DNA from: CAZJLP01 sp964546955
GTDB lineage: Bacteria > Verrucomicrobiota > Verrucomicrobiia > Opitutales > Opitutaceae
Length of the DNA stretch: 64,000 nucleotides
Assembly: GCA_964546955.1 (NCBI GenBank)
Contig: CAZJLP010000006.1
Location: forward strand, 1 to 64,000
Direction: 5' to 3'
This document shows positions 7,295 to 15,508 of the stretch, piece after piece (position 1 is the stretch's first letter; each line of letters starts with the position of its first letter). Made by a program: the position numbers and the translations under genes. Under the pieces are notes generated by a model that had not been told where the DNA came from, did not search any database, and worked only from the letters and a program-made list of their open reading frames with translations.

Positions 7295-8644
7295 CTACTC
7301 ATAAAGCCAGTACTTCCGCGTCCTTTCACGATAAACCGCCGCTTCCTGTTTCCAGCGGCGCAGCCACGCTTCCACATCCGTGCGCGCGCCGTTCGCCCGC
7401 AGCGCCTTCCACCACGCGACCGATCCGACGTGGATATTGAACGTGCGCCCCTCTTTGTCGCTCCGTCCGGAAAAAGGATTCGACTGGTATCGACAGGCCA
7501 GCCGCATCAACTGAAAACTCAACTCGGTCGGTTCCCAACGATCCCAATCGCGTATCTCCACATAGACGCCTTGCACCGGTTTTCCGCCCGCGGGAGTCGC
7601 AGTTACGCTCCGAAAATGCAGCCCGGGAAGTGCGAGTGCGCGCAAATCCTTCAACAGCTGCTCGCTGGTCTTTCCGGGGAAAGTAAACCACCGAAAGGGA
7701 TAAGGCGTGCCGATGCCGTGCCAGAAACCGGTCTCCAGACAGCCGAGACCGACCATCGCATAACCTATCACGGCCTCAAAGTCCGGCACATTTTGAGAGG
7801 TGGGCACGAAGGGTAACCCCGTTTCCGGCCAGCGCATACTGCGCCTCCAGCCTCGCATCGGGACGACGGTCAGCCTTCCCTGACGCCGGAGCTCTTCGGG
7901 CACGCCTTCCATCACGCCGGGTGCGTCAGCCGCGAAGCGCGCCAATTCACCCAGGGTAAGGCCGTGCACGTACGGGATGGGGAAAGCACCCACGCCGCTC
8001 CGCAGTTCGTCGTCGAGAACGGGCCCGCTCACCTTCAGCCCCCCAAGAGGATTCGGGCGGTCGAGCACGATGACCTCCACTCCGTGTTGAAAACAGGAGT
8101 CCATGGCATAACGCATCACCACGTTGAACGTGTAGGATCGAACTCCAATGTCCTGCAGATCGATCACAAGCGCGTCCAAACCCTCCAGCTGCCTTCGGGT
8201 GGGCTTGCGGTTGTCGCCATGCAGCGAATACACAGGTAATCCCGTCCGGGCGTCCACCGTGTCCGCAACACGGGCCGAGGCCTTCTCCGTGCCATAAAAG
8301 CCGTGCTCAGGCGCGAAAAGAGCGACGATGCGCGTGTCCGGCGCGCGGCGAAGGATGTCGATCGTGTGTTCCCCCGTGCGATTGACACCGGCGGGATGAC
8401 TCAAGACGCCGATCCGCTTGCCTCGCACCGCGGCAAACCCATTCGCTTCGAGCACATCGATGCCGAGAATCACCGGATAAAGCGCATCGGGAGCGGCGGG
8501 AACCGAAACGGTGGCGATCGGAGGGACGGCCGCAAGCGGGCTTGCCACGGGGGCCGCCTCTCGATCGCCGCAGCCGGCGCCCAAGAGAACCAGCCAGGAC
8601 AGAAGAGCTCTTCGGAAAACGACCCGGTACGTGACGCAACCCAT
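7295..8644 (-). CDS. namZ: NamZ-type exo-beta-N-acetylmuramidase lipoprotein (DUF1343)
   Basis: The protein has 449 residues, with a lipoprotein signal whose lipobox is LLGAGC (Cys25), so it is likely membrane-anchored in the periplasm. From about residue 60 it matches DUF1343: GIDVLEANG, GVLSHPAGVNRTGEHTID, APEHGFYGTE, GLPVYSLHG, LDALVIDLQDIGVRSYTF, DRPNPLGG and PIPYVHGLTLGEL. Characterised members release terminal N-acetylmuramic acid from peptidoglycan fragments, so cell-wall recycling or scavenging of foreign wall material is the likely role. The full family length is present. It is monocistronic and the upstream region is shared with the divergent GH2 gene. Confidence 0.88.
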   Translation of the reverse strand: MGCVTYRVVFRRALLSWLVLLGAGCGDREAAPVASPLAAVPPIATVSVPAAPDALYPVILGIDVLEANGFAAVRGKRIGVLSHPAGVNRTGEHTIDILRRAPDTRIVALFAPEHGFYGTEKASARVADTVDARTGLPVYSLHGDNRKPTRRQLEGLDALVIDLQDIGVRSYTFNVVMRYAMDSCFQHGVEVIVLDRPNPLGGLKVSGPVLDDELRSGVGAFPIPYVHGLTLGELARFAADAPGVMEGVPEELRRQGRLTVVPMRGWRRSMRWPETGLPFVPTSQNVPDFEAVIGYAMVGLGCLETGFWHGIGTPYPFRWFTFPGKTSEQLLKDLRALALPGLHFRSVTATPAGGKPVQGVYVEIRDWDRWEPTELSFQLMRLACRYQSNPFSGRSDKEGRTFNIHVGSVAWWKALRANGARTDVEAWLRRWKQEAAVYRERTRKYWLYE

Positions 8645-9062
8645 GGCGGGTCAACCCAGAGCCCCGCCTGGCGCACTGACAACTTCAAACTCGTTTGGAC
8701 AATAGAGCATCCCGCCCGACTGGAAACGCATACGACCTGCAGACACATATCGGAATTTGCCTGAATTCGCCGCGGACCAAAGCTCAAAGCTTGCTCACCA
8801 TTCCTCGCCCCTCAGCGTGTAAGCGGATCGCAAACCCCGCGGGAGCAACTGCCTGATCGTTGGGCAACCTACCCTGCTTTCGCCGACCCCACCCTACCAT
8901 GTAGTCCTAATTACACTACGCGGATTCGTGCATTGCCACCCACGGACGCCGCCCCTCCCGCGGACCGCCCCCTTACACGCGTTGATCCCGCACTTGGAAC
9001 ACCCCCTAGCTAATGCGCGCGCCACCCCTGGCGCGGCTCCATCGAGCTAGTCTCCAACACCC
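8645..9062. other. Divergent regulatory region between namZ-like and GH2 genes
   Basis: No gene is visible in these 418 bases. It holds GCAACTGCC at about 8846-8854 and GGGCAACCTACCCT at 8862-8875, resembling the dyad pair upstream of the gene starting at 2884. An interrupted dyad GTAGT-(8 bases)-ACACTAC is centred near 8910, and CTAGCTAAT...GAGCTAG lies just before the GH2 start. These are candidate operators for one or both divergent hydrolase genes; no regulator is encoded nearby. Confidence 0.35.
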
Positions 9063-12000
9063 ATGAATTTTGTCCTATCGCATTCCCGCGCGCCCGCTCT
9101 CCCTAGCGCGTCCTCCTCGCCTGCGCCTCGCCGGCTCAGTTCCCTCGTTACGGCAACCCTTCTTTTGCTCGCACCGCTCCTCGGCTCGGGCCAGCAAGCC
9201 TCAGCGGCCGAGTTCACTCTCACGGACGGTTGGGCCCTTCAATCGTCCTCCAACGTGACCCAAGGCGGCGCCGCTCTTTCCGCCCCCGGCTTCCAACCGA
9301 ACGGCTGGTACCCGATCACCATGCCCGCGACAATCATCGCTGGCCTGCTCCAGAACAACGTATTCCCCGATCCGTTTTATGCCAAAAATCTTTCCACCAT
9401 CGATCCGGCACAATTCACGCCCACTTGGTGGTATCGCAAAGAATTCACCCTGCCAGCGAGTGAGAACGGCAAACGCGTCTGGCTGAAATTCGAGGGTTTG
9501 AACTATCGCGCGGCGATTTGGTTCAACGGCACCCAACTCTCGAACACCACGCAGACCGTCGGGCCCTTTCGCGCGTTCGAATATGACGTAACGAGCCTCG
9601 TGAACTACACGGGGGGCAACGCGATCGCGGTCCAAATCACCGGGCCGACCAACTTCCAATCGGATCTGACTATTTTCTTCATCGATTGGAATCCGTCGCC
9701 CCCGGACAAAAACATGGGCATCGTGAACGATGTGGTGGTGCGCACGAGCGGCGCCGCCAAAATCAGAAATCCGCTCGTCAGCACGAAACTCGATCTGCCT
9801 TCCCTCTCTGTCGCGCACCTCACGGTCGTCGCCGAGGTCACCAACGGCTCGAACGCAGCCGTGTCGGGCACGGTGGATGGAAACATTGGCACCGTGACTT
9901 TCTCGCAACCGGTGACGTTGGCGGCGCGCGAGACCAAACGCGTGACCTTCACGCCCACCGCTTTCCCTCAACTAAATTTCAACAATCCCACCCTTTGGTG
10001 GCCGTGGGAATATGGCACGCCCGCCCTGCACACCCTCAATCTCAGCGTCACGCTCGGCGGCCAGGTGAGCGACAGCCTTTCGACCGAATTCGGCATCCGG
10101 CAAGTGACGTCCGCCCTCAACTCCTCGGGGCATCGCATCTTCTCCATCAACGGAAAACGCATCCTGATTCGCGGCGCCGCCTGGGCGCCGGACATGTTCC
10201 AACGTCGAAGCCCGGAACGCCAGGAGGCGGAAGTCCGCTACATCCGCGATCTCAATCTCAATCTGGTGCGCTTCGAAGGAAAGTTCGAGGACGAGAACAT
10301 GTTCCGCCTCATGGACCGCTACGGGTTGCTGGTCATGGTGGGCTGGAACTGCTGCGACTCTTTCCAGCGCAGCGGCAGCTGGACCGCCGAACAGAAGGCG
10401 ATCGCCTACGACTCTCTCCGCAATCAGATGTATCGCCTGCGCATCCATCCTAGCATGATGGTTTGGGTGAACGGCAGCGACGAGGTCTCGGCGCCGGAGG
10501 TCGAGCAGCAATACGTCAACATCGAGGCCGACCTTCAATGGCCCGCTCCGACCATCGCGGCGGCCGCGGCACGCTCCACCCCGCAGGAAGGCGCGACGGG
10601 CGTAAAAATGAATGGTCCCTATGAATACGAGCCCCCTTCTTATTGGGAGAGCGATCCCACCCGCGGCGGCGGAGCCTGGGGCTTCTCCACTGAGATCAGC
10701 CCTGGCGCGGATGTGCCGGTGATCGAAAGCCTCCGGAAATTTATTCCCGAGGCGAACCTTTGGCCGATCAATACGTTTTGGACGTACCACTGCAATACGG
10801 GCGCCTTCACGAACCTAAATGTGTTCACCAACGCGATGAACCAGCGTTATGGCGCGGCTAATTCGGCGGCGGAATACGCCGCCAAAGCGCAACTGTCGAC
10901 CTACGAATCGCACCGCGCGATGTTTGAAGCGTATGGCCGAAAGAAATACACCGCCACCGGCGTCATTCAATGGATGCTCAACAACGCTTGGCCGGGAATG
11001 TTCTGGCACGTCTACGATTATTATCTGCAGCCTGGCGGCACGTACTTCGGAGTTAAAAACGCGCTGGAGCCGCTCCATGTCCAGTATTCGTACACCGCCA
11101 GAACAGTCACGGTCGTCAACTCCACACTGCAGAGCTTCGGCAATCTGACCGCGCGGGCTCAGGTCTTCAACCTGGACGGCTCGCTCAAGCACAACCAGAG
11201 CGCGACCCTATCGGCGGGGCCGGATAGCACCATGGACGCGTTTACGTTGCCTGCGATCTCCGGCCTCAGCCCCACTTACTTCCTGCGTCTCACCCTCACG
11301 AATAGCTCCGGCGTTCTCGTCAGCCAAAATACGTACTGGCTCTCCACCAAGGCTGACGTGGTCGATTGGGCCAGCTATGGCGATCCCTGGTATTACACGC
11401 GCCAGTCGGCCTATGCGGACTTCAAAGCGATCCCCACGATGCCTGCCTCGACCGTGGCCTACAATCACACCACCGCCACGGTTGGGGACGACCGCGAACA
11501 CACCGTGACGTTGACGAACACGGGATCGACCCTTGCGTTCTTCCTGCGGCTGAAAATCAACCGGATGTCGGATGGCGAGGAAATCCTCCCTGTTATCTGG
11601 CAGGACAACTACGTGACTCTCGTCCCCGGCGAATCGCGTACCCTGAAGGCTCGTTACGCTTCGGTCGATCTCGACGGTTCCAGCCCCGCGCTCCAGATCG
11701 TTCCGTATTTGCCCAATGTGACCCTCACACCGGCGACGGGACCGTTGCCGGTTGCCGCTCCGGTGTTCACTCCGGCGCCCGGTACCTATGCCTCCACGCA
11801 ATCCGTTACCATCGCCAGCTCGACCTCTGGCGCGTCGATTCGTTACACCACAGATGGCAGCACCCCGAGTTCCACGGCGGGCACGCTCTATTCAGGGCCC
11901 GTTTCGATCGCGAGCACGACCACGCTTCGCGCGATTGCCTATAAAGCGGGTTTGAGCGACAGCAGCGTCACTTCCGGAGCGTATACGATCGAAGCGGGCA

Positions 12001-13079
12001 CGACTGACGTGAAGTTCTCCATTCCCGCATCCGCTGTCACGGCTAGCGCCAACGACGGAAATCTTCCCGCCAATGTAGTCGACGGAAACCTCTCGACGCG
12101 CTGGTCGGCCTCCGGCGATCCGCAATGGATTCAATTTAACCTGGGCGGAGCCAAACGCGTGGCTTTCGTCAAAATTGCATTCTACAACGGCGCGGCGCGC
12201 AGCTCCCGCTTCGACGTGCAGACTTCCACCGATGGCGTCACCTGGGCCAATGCGCGTACCGGCGTCAGCAGCAATGGAACCTCCGCTGCGTTGGAAACTT
12301 TCGACTTCCCGGATATCGATCCCGCCAACTTCGTTCGCATCGTAGGCCACGGCAATACCGTCAACGCCTGGAACAGCTACGCCGAAGTTGAAATCTGGGG
12401 CGGACCAGCCAGTGGCGGCGGCGGCCAGGTCGCTTCGCCGACCTTTAGTCCCGCCGGAGGCACATTCACGACGCCGCAATCGGTCTCGCTTTCAAGCGCG
12501 ACCGCTGGCTCCTCGATCCGTTACACCACGGACGGCAGCACGCCCAACGCCACCACGGGTACAGTGTACACGGGACCCATCGCGGTGAGCGCGACGACCA
12601 CGCTCCGTGCCATTGCATACTCGGCGGGAATGACCGACAGCGCTGTGACCTCCGCCACCTATACGATCAACAGCGGAAGCACTCCGGCCAAGCTCCCGGT
12701 GGCACCTCCGGTCACGGCGAGTTCCAACGACGGAAACGTACCCGGCAATACGATCGACGGCAATCTTGCCACCCGCTGGTCTGCGTCAGGCGACGGCCAG
12801 TGGATTCAGTACAACCTGGGCACGCTTCGCACCGTGTCGTACCTGAAGATCGCGTTTTACAGCGGAAACATCCGCACCACGACGTTCGACGTCCAGGTCT
12901 CCGGCAACGGCGCCGATTGGACCACAGTCCTCACCCGCCGCGTGAGTAGCGGCACATCGACCGGCCTTGAAACGTTCGATTTCCCCGACGCGTTCGGCCA
13001 GCACGTGCGCATCGTCGGCCACGGCAACAGCGTAAACCTGTGGAATAGCCTGACTGAGGTCGAGATCTGGGGTTTTTAA
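9063..13079 (+). CDS. Secreted GH2 exo-beta-D-glucosaminidase-like enzyme with duplicated CHB_HEX_C and F5/8-type modules
   Basis: The protein has 1338 residues and a signal peptide ending near residue 49 (QQASA). Residues about 50-900 follow the GH2 order of jelly roll, Ig-like, TIM barrel and Ig-like domains. Asp473 in WVNGSDE and Glu544 in GFSTEIS fit the acid/base Asp and nucleophile Glu of CsxA-type exo-glucosaminidases, both in context and in their 71-residue spacing. The SD in place of the usual GH2 NE is the subfamily mark. The C-terminus is two copies of a pair: a chitobiase C-terminal-like module (about 898-977 and 1123-1206) plus an F5/8-type discoidin-like module (about 980-1113 and 1210-1338). 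The predicted role is trimming glucosamine from chitosan-like polymers outside the cell. Confidence 0.88.
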   Translation: MNFVLSHSRAPALPSASSSPAPRRLSSLVTATLLLLAPLLGSGQQASAAEFTLTDGWALQSSSNVTQGGAALSAPGFQPNGWYPITMPATIIAGLLQNNVFPDPFYAKNLSTIDPAQFTPTWWYRKEFTLPASENGKRVWLKFEGLNYRAAIWFNGTQLSNTTQTVGPFRAFEYDVTSLVNYTGGNAIAVQITGPTNFQSDLTIFFIDWNPSPPDKNMGIVNDVVVRTSGAAKIRNPLVSTKLDLPSLSVAHLTVVAEVTNGSNAAVSGTVDGNIGTVTFSQPVTLAARETKRVTFTPTAFPQLNFNNPTLWWPWEYGTPALHTLNLSVTLGGQVSDSLSTEFGIRQVTSALNSSGHRIFSINGKRILIRGAAWAPDMFQRRSPERQEAEVRYIRDLNLNLVRFEGKFEDENMFRLMDRYGLLVMVGWNCCDSFQRSGSWTAEQKAIAYDSLRNQMYRLRIHPSMMVWVNGSDEVSAPEVEQQYVNIEADLQWPAPTIAAAAARSTPQEGATGVKMNGPYEYEPPSYWESDPTRGGGAWGFSTEISPGADVPVIESLRKFIPEANLWPINTFWTYHCNTGAFTNLNVFTNAMNQRYGAANSAAEYAAKAQLSTYESHRAMFEAYGRKKYTATGVIQWMLNNAWPGMFWHVYDYYLQPGGTYFGVKNALEPLHVQYSYTARTVTVVNSTLQSFGNLTARAQVFNLDGSLKHNQSATLSAGPDSTMDAFTLPAISGLSPTYFLRLTLTNSSGVLVSQNTYWLSTKADVVDWASYGDPWYYTRQSAYADFKAIPTMPASTVAYNHTTATVGDDREHTVTLTNTGSTLAFFLRLKINRMSDGEEILPVIWQDNYVTLVPGESRTLKARYASVDLDGSSPALQIVPYLPNVTLTPATGPLPVAAPVFTPAPGTYASTQSVTIASSTSGASIRYTTDGSTPSSTAGTLYSGPVSIASTTTLRAIAYKAGLSDSSVTSGAYTIEAGTTDVKFSIPASAVTASANDGNLPANVVDGNLSTRWSASGDPQWIQFNLGGAKRVAFVKIAFYNGAARSSRFDVQTSTDGVTWANARTGVSSNGTSAALETFDFPDIDPANFVRIVGHGNTVNAWNSYAEVEIWGGPASGGGGQVASPTFSPAGGTFTTPQSVSLSSATAGSSIRYTTDGSTPNATTGTVYTGPIAVSATTTLRAIAYSAGMTDSAVTSATYTINSGSTPAKLPVAPPVTASSNDGNVPGNTIDGNLATRWSASGDGQWIQYNLGTLRTVSYLKIAFYSGNIRTTTFDVQVSGNGADWTTVLTRRVSSGTSTGLETFDFPDAFGQHVRIVGHGNSVNLWNSLTEVEIWGF

Positions 13080-13102
13080 ACAAACCGCAACGTCTTCCCT
13101 CG

Positions 13103-13133
13103 AGCGCGCCGCCAAGAAGCGGCGCGCTTTTTT
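13103..13133 (+). terminator. Rho-independent terminator of the GH2 gene
   Basis: A perfect 10-bp stem (AGCGCGCCGC / GCGGCGCGCT) with a 6-base loop is followed directly by a run of T, 23 bases after the stop codon. This is the clearest intrinsic terminator in the window. Confidence 0.9.
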
Positions 13134-13211
13134 GCGGTTATGAATCCAGATCGCGCTCGAGTGATGGGGCAACCGGTTCGGCAGACGTAAACTCCGTGCT
13201 GCCCGCCAAGC

Positions 13212-14324
13212 TCAGGGCACCCGCGATACGCGAACCCAATCCACGCCGAAGTCATAATCCGGCGCTTCGGAATCGCGCCACCAGCCGAAACTGGCCAGCT
13301 GCGGAAACGCGCCGTCGTATGCGCGCAACGCAGGCGCGGTTCCGTACCCGGAGCCGCTGTCCACCCAGACTTGGATCGCGCTGGTGCGCTGATCGCGGAC
13401 GATCTTCAGCTTGACGTAGCTCGCCGCGGTGAACGCATGCGTCGTCGTCGCCAGCGACGCGAAGTCCTTGTAGAGACTCAGCGTGCCATCCTGGAAAATC
13501 ATCACGCGGTAAAAATGCCCGTCGGCATTGTTGACCACCAATTGGTGCGAATTGGAAGGACTGCCGCTCTGTCCGAAAAAACCGCGGACCCGGGTCTCCA
13601 AGATATAACTGCCGACCGCGAGCGGGGTCGTCTTGTCCAGAGTGGAGCTCTGGATGCTCACGGCATGTCCATTTACCAGTTTGATGCTCGGTGAGGCGGT
13701 CCAAGTAGGGCTCAGCGAGGTCCCGGTGAACTCTTCGGCAAACACACTCGCGGCCGCCCCTAGCGATTCGATCTCGATGAAACAGAGTTTGTTGTTGGAC
13801 GCGCCGAGGGAGTTCGCAACCGTCAGCCGGCCATCGGAAACGATGACCTGCAGGGTCCGGTCGATCCACCGTCGGCTGGACGTGGGAACGGCGTCGATGG
13901 CCGGTTCGCCCTCTACGGTGAACTTGTAGTGGCTATTCGTATACGCCGCGTCGCCCGCAACCAAACGCACCGAATACCGGCCGTTGGGCGCGGCGAACTC
14001 CCACGTCTTGTTCCCATCCATTTGGGTGTGAATCAGCGTGTCGTGGCGCTGATCGGGAGAAAGCGACGAATTACGGTCCCGCGTGGCGCTCGTATTCGAC
14101 GCGGACCAGCCAAAACGCAGTCCGCCGCCGCGGTCACCGAAAACTTGGCCGGAATCGGCGACATAGCCGGCGGGCACCGCCGCACTGGCCGGCTGAAAGT
14201 TGATGCGCGTCGCCGCAAGGACGTCGGTCGATAAAATCGCGGCGCCGACGAGGAGCAAGGCAGCGATGGTGAACCTGCGGTCCGAAAGGCCGGACCGCTG
14301 AATGCAAAGCATTGAGGATTTCAT
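13212..14324 (-). CDS. Secreted malectin-like / laminin-G-like carbohydrate-binding protein
   Basis: The protein has 370 residues with a signal peptide (AALLLVGAAILSTDVLA). Residues about 38-190 resemble malectin-like domains: INFQPASAAVPAGYVADSGQ, NGRYSVRLVAGDA and RTLQVIVSDGRLTV. Residues about 193-370 resemble a concanavalin A/laminin-G jelly roll (FAEEFTGTSLSPTW, VRIQVWVDSG-like strands, FGVDWVRVSR). No catalytic residues are evident. It is convergent with the GH2 gene and could bind polysaccharide at the cell surface. No clear ribosome binding site precedes the ATG, and an ATG four codons later is possible. Confidence 0.8.
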   Translation of the reverse strand: MKSSMLCIQRSGLSDRRFTIAALLLVGAAILSTDVLAATRINFQPASAAVPAGYVADSGQVFGDRGGGLRFGWSASNTSATRDRNSSLSPDQRHDTLIHTQMDGNKTWEFAAPNGRYSVRLVAGDAAYTNSHYKFTVEGEPAIDAVPTSSRRWIDRTLQVIVSDGRLTVANSLGASNNKLCFIEIESLGAAASVFAEEFTGTSLSPTWTASPSIKLVNGHAVSIQSSTLDKTTPLAVGSYILETRVRGFFGQSGSPSNSHQLVVNNADGHFYRVMIFQDGTLSLYKDFASLATTTHAFTAASYVKLKIVRDQRTSAIQVWVDSGSGYGTAPALRAYDGAFPQLASFGWWRDSEAPDYDFGVDWVRVSRVP

Positions 14325-14650
14325 AGGGGTGATGCGTCCGCGACGATTGCTCCTCTAAACCGCCGGGAAACGCTCGCACCGTATGCGTGCGCGCGATCCC
14401 TTCAACTGTTTTCGCAGGTTACACTAACGACCACGGTCTGTTCGCCGCGGCGGCAGAATCCATCGCATTCTCAGCGCCGCGGCGAAGCCCTGATCTCTGG
14501 CTTGCGCGGTCTGCCCGCGGCAAGAGGTGGGCGCGTCGAAACGAGCGTTGTAAGAGATTAACGGATCTAACCTTACAGCTTCGATTGCAACTTTACGGCA
14601 TTTGCGGCGTCATTCTTAGTAGCCGCGCATCTTTGCGCCGCCTTAACTAC
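14325..14650. other. Divergent intergenic region
   Basis: This stretch of 326 bases separates the divergent malectin-like gene and the small secreted protein gene. An open frame runs through it into the latter from 14387, but its residues are not protein-like and no signal peptide appears until 14651. I see no RNA gene or clear promoter. Confidence 0.4.
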
Positions 14651-15175
14651 GTGAACGTTCTCCGCTCCGCATCACTCTTTGTCCTGCTCTCAACTTCCAT
14701 GAGCGCAGAGGATCTGCCGGAAAACTCCAACCCGTTTGCCGAATCTCGAAAGGCCGCCGTTTCGGCCGCCCCCGAAAGCATTCCGGTCAAGCTGAACGGC
14801 ATCGTCTCTTCTCCCAACAAACGGGTCTTCGCATTTCACGATCCCGTTAAACGGCAGAGTTTCTTCCTCGAGATCGACGAGAAAGGCCAGGATTACATCG
14901 TCCGTGGGTTCGACGAGCAGCGCAATGTGGTGCGCCTGGAACACGCCGGTCGGATCATTGAATTGCCGCTGCCCGAATCCAAAGTCAGCGCCGGGGTGAT
15001 AAACGTCGCGCCCGCGATACCTCCGCCGCGGGGTCCGGTCGCGATGCCGGCCACGCCGGGCCCGAATGCGAACCCCGCAGCGACGGCAGCCCAGCTGGAC
15101 GCCATCGTCAAGGAAGTGCAGCGCCGCCGCCAGATGCGGACCAACGCCACGCAGCCTGCCACACCGCCGCGGTAA
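14651..15175 (+). CDS. Small secreted protein of unknown function
   Basis: A GTG at 14651 is chosen because it places a clean signal peptide (VLRSASLFVLLSTSMSAED) at the N-terminus, giving about 174 residues; the open frame itself extends upstream to 14387. The mature part has a compact beta-rich core (IPVKLNGIVSSPNKRVFAF, RQSFFLEIDEKGQDYIVRGF, IIELPLP) reminiscent of type II secretion C-protein-like periplasmic domains. A Pro/Ala-rich tail and a short helix with basic residues follow. The function is unknown and the resemblance is weak. The next gene is 333 bases downstream. Confidence 0.6.
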   Translation: MNVLRSASLFVLLSTSMSAEDLPENSNPFAESRKAAVSAAPESIPVKLNGIVSSPNKRVFAFHDPVKRQSFFLEIDEKGQDYIVRGFDEQRNVVRLEHAGRIIELPLPESKVSAGVINVAPAIPPPRGPVAMPATPGPNANPAATAAQLDAIVKEVQRRRQMRTNATQPATPPR

Positions 15176-15508
15176 CTTCTTTGACGGCCAATGACTCGGA
15201 GGTGGAACCTGCCGTCGCAGCAGTCGACGTCCAAAAGCTGCTAATCGCAGCTTCGCTCCGATTGAAGTGGATCTCGGCGCCTCCGATCCGTCCCCCTATC
15301 TCCAGGACAGGACAATGGCTCTCATCGAGCGTGGCCTTCCTCGGTAAACCCGCCCCGCCAGACGCGGGCAATTTCCGGCCCGGCGCTGGGTAACGCCTCG
15401 GATGTAACCCCGCTGCGTCGGTTGCTACCCTTCTGCCGCCAGGCCGCTTTCGGTTCGGCCGCAGCCTCCGAGGTCCGCGGCCCGTTACCGGCGGAACTTC
15501 ATCCTCTC
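15176..15508. other. Intergenic region before the permease fusion gene
   Basis: Short open frames occur on both strands here but none has gene-like composition. The permease frame can be extended upstream to a TTG at 15422, but the ATG at 15509 fits the permease N-terminus better. No terminator or RNA element is recognised. Confidence 0.35.
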
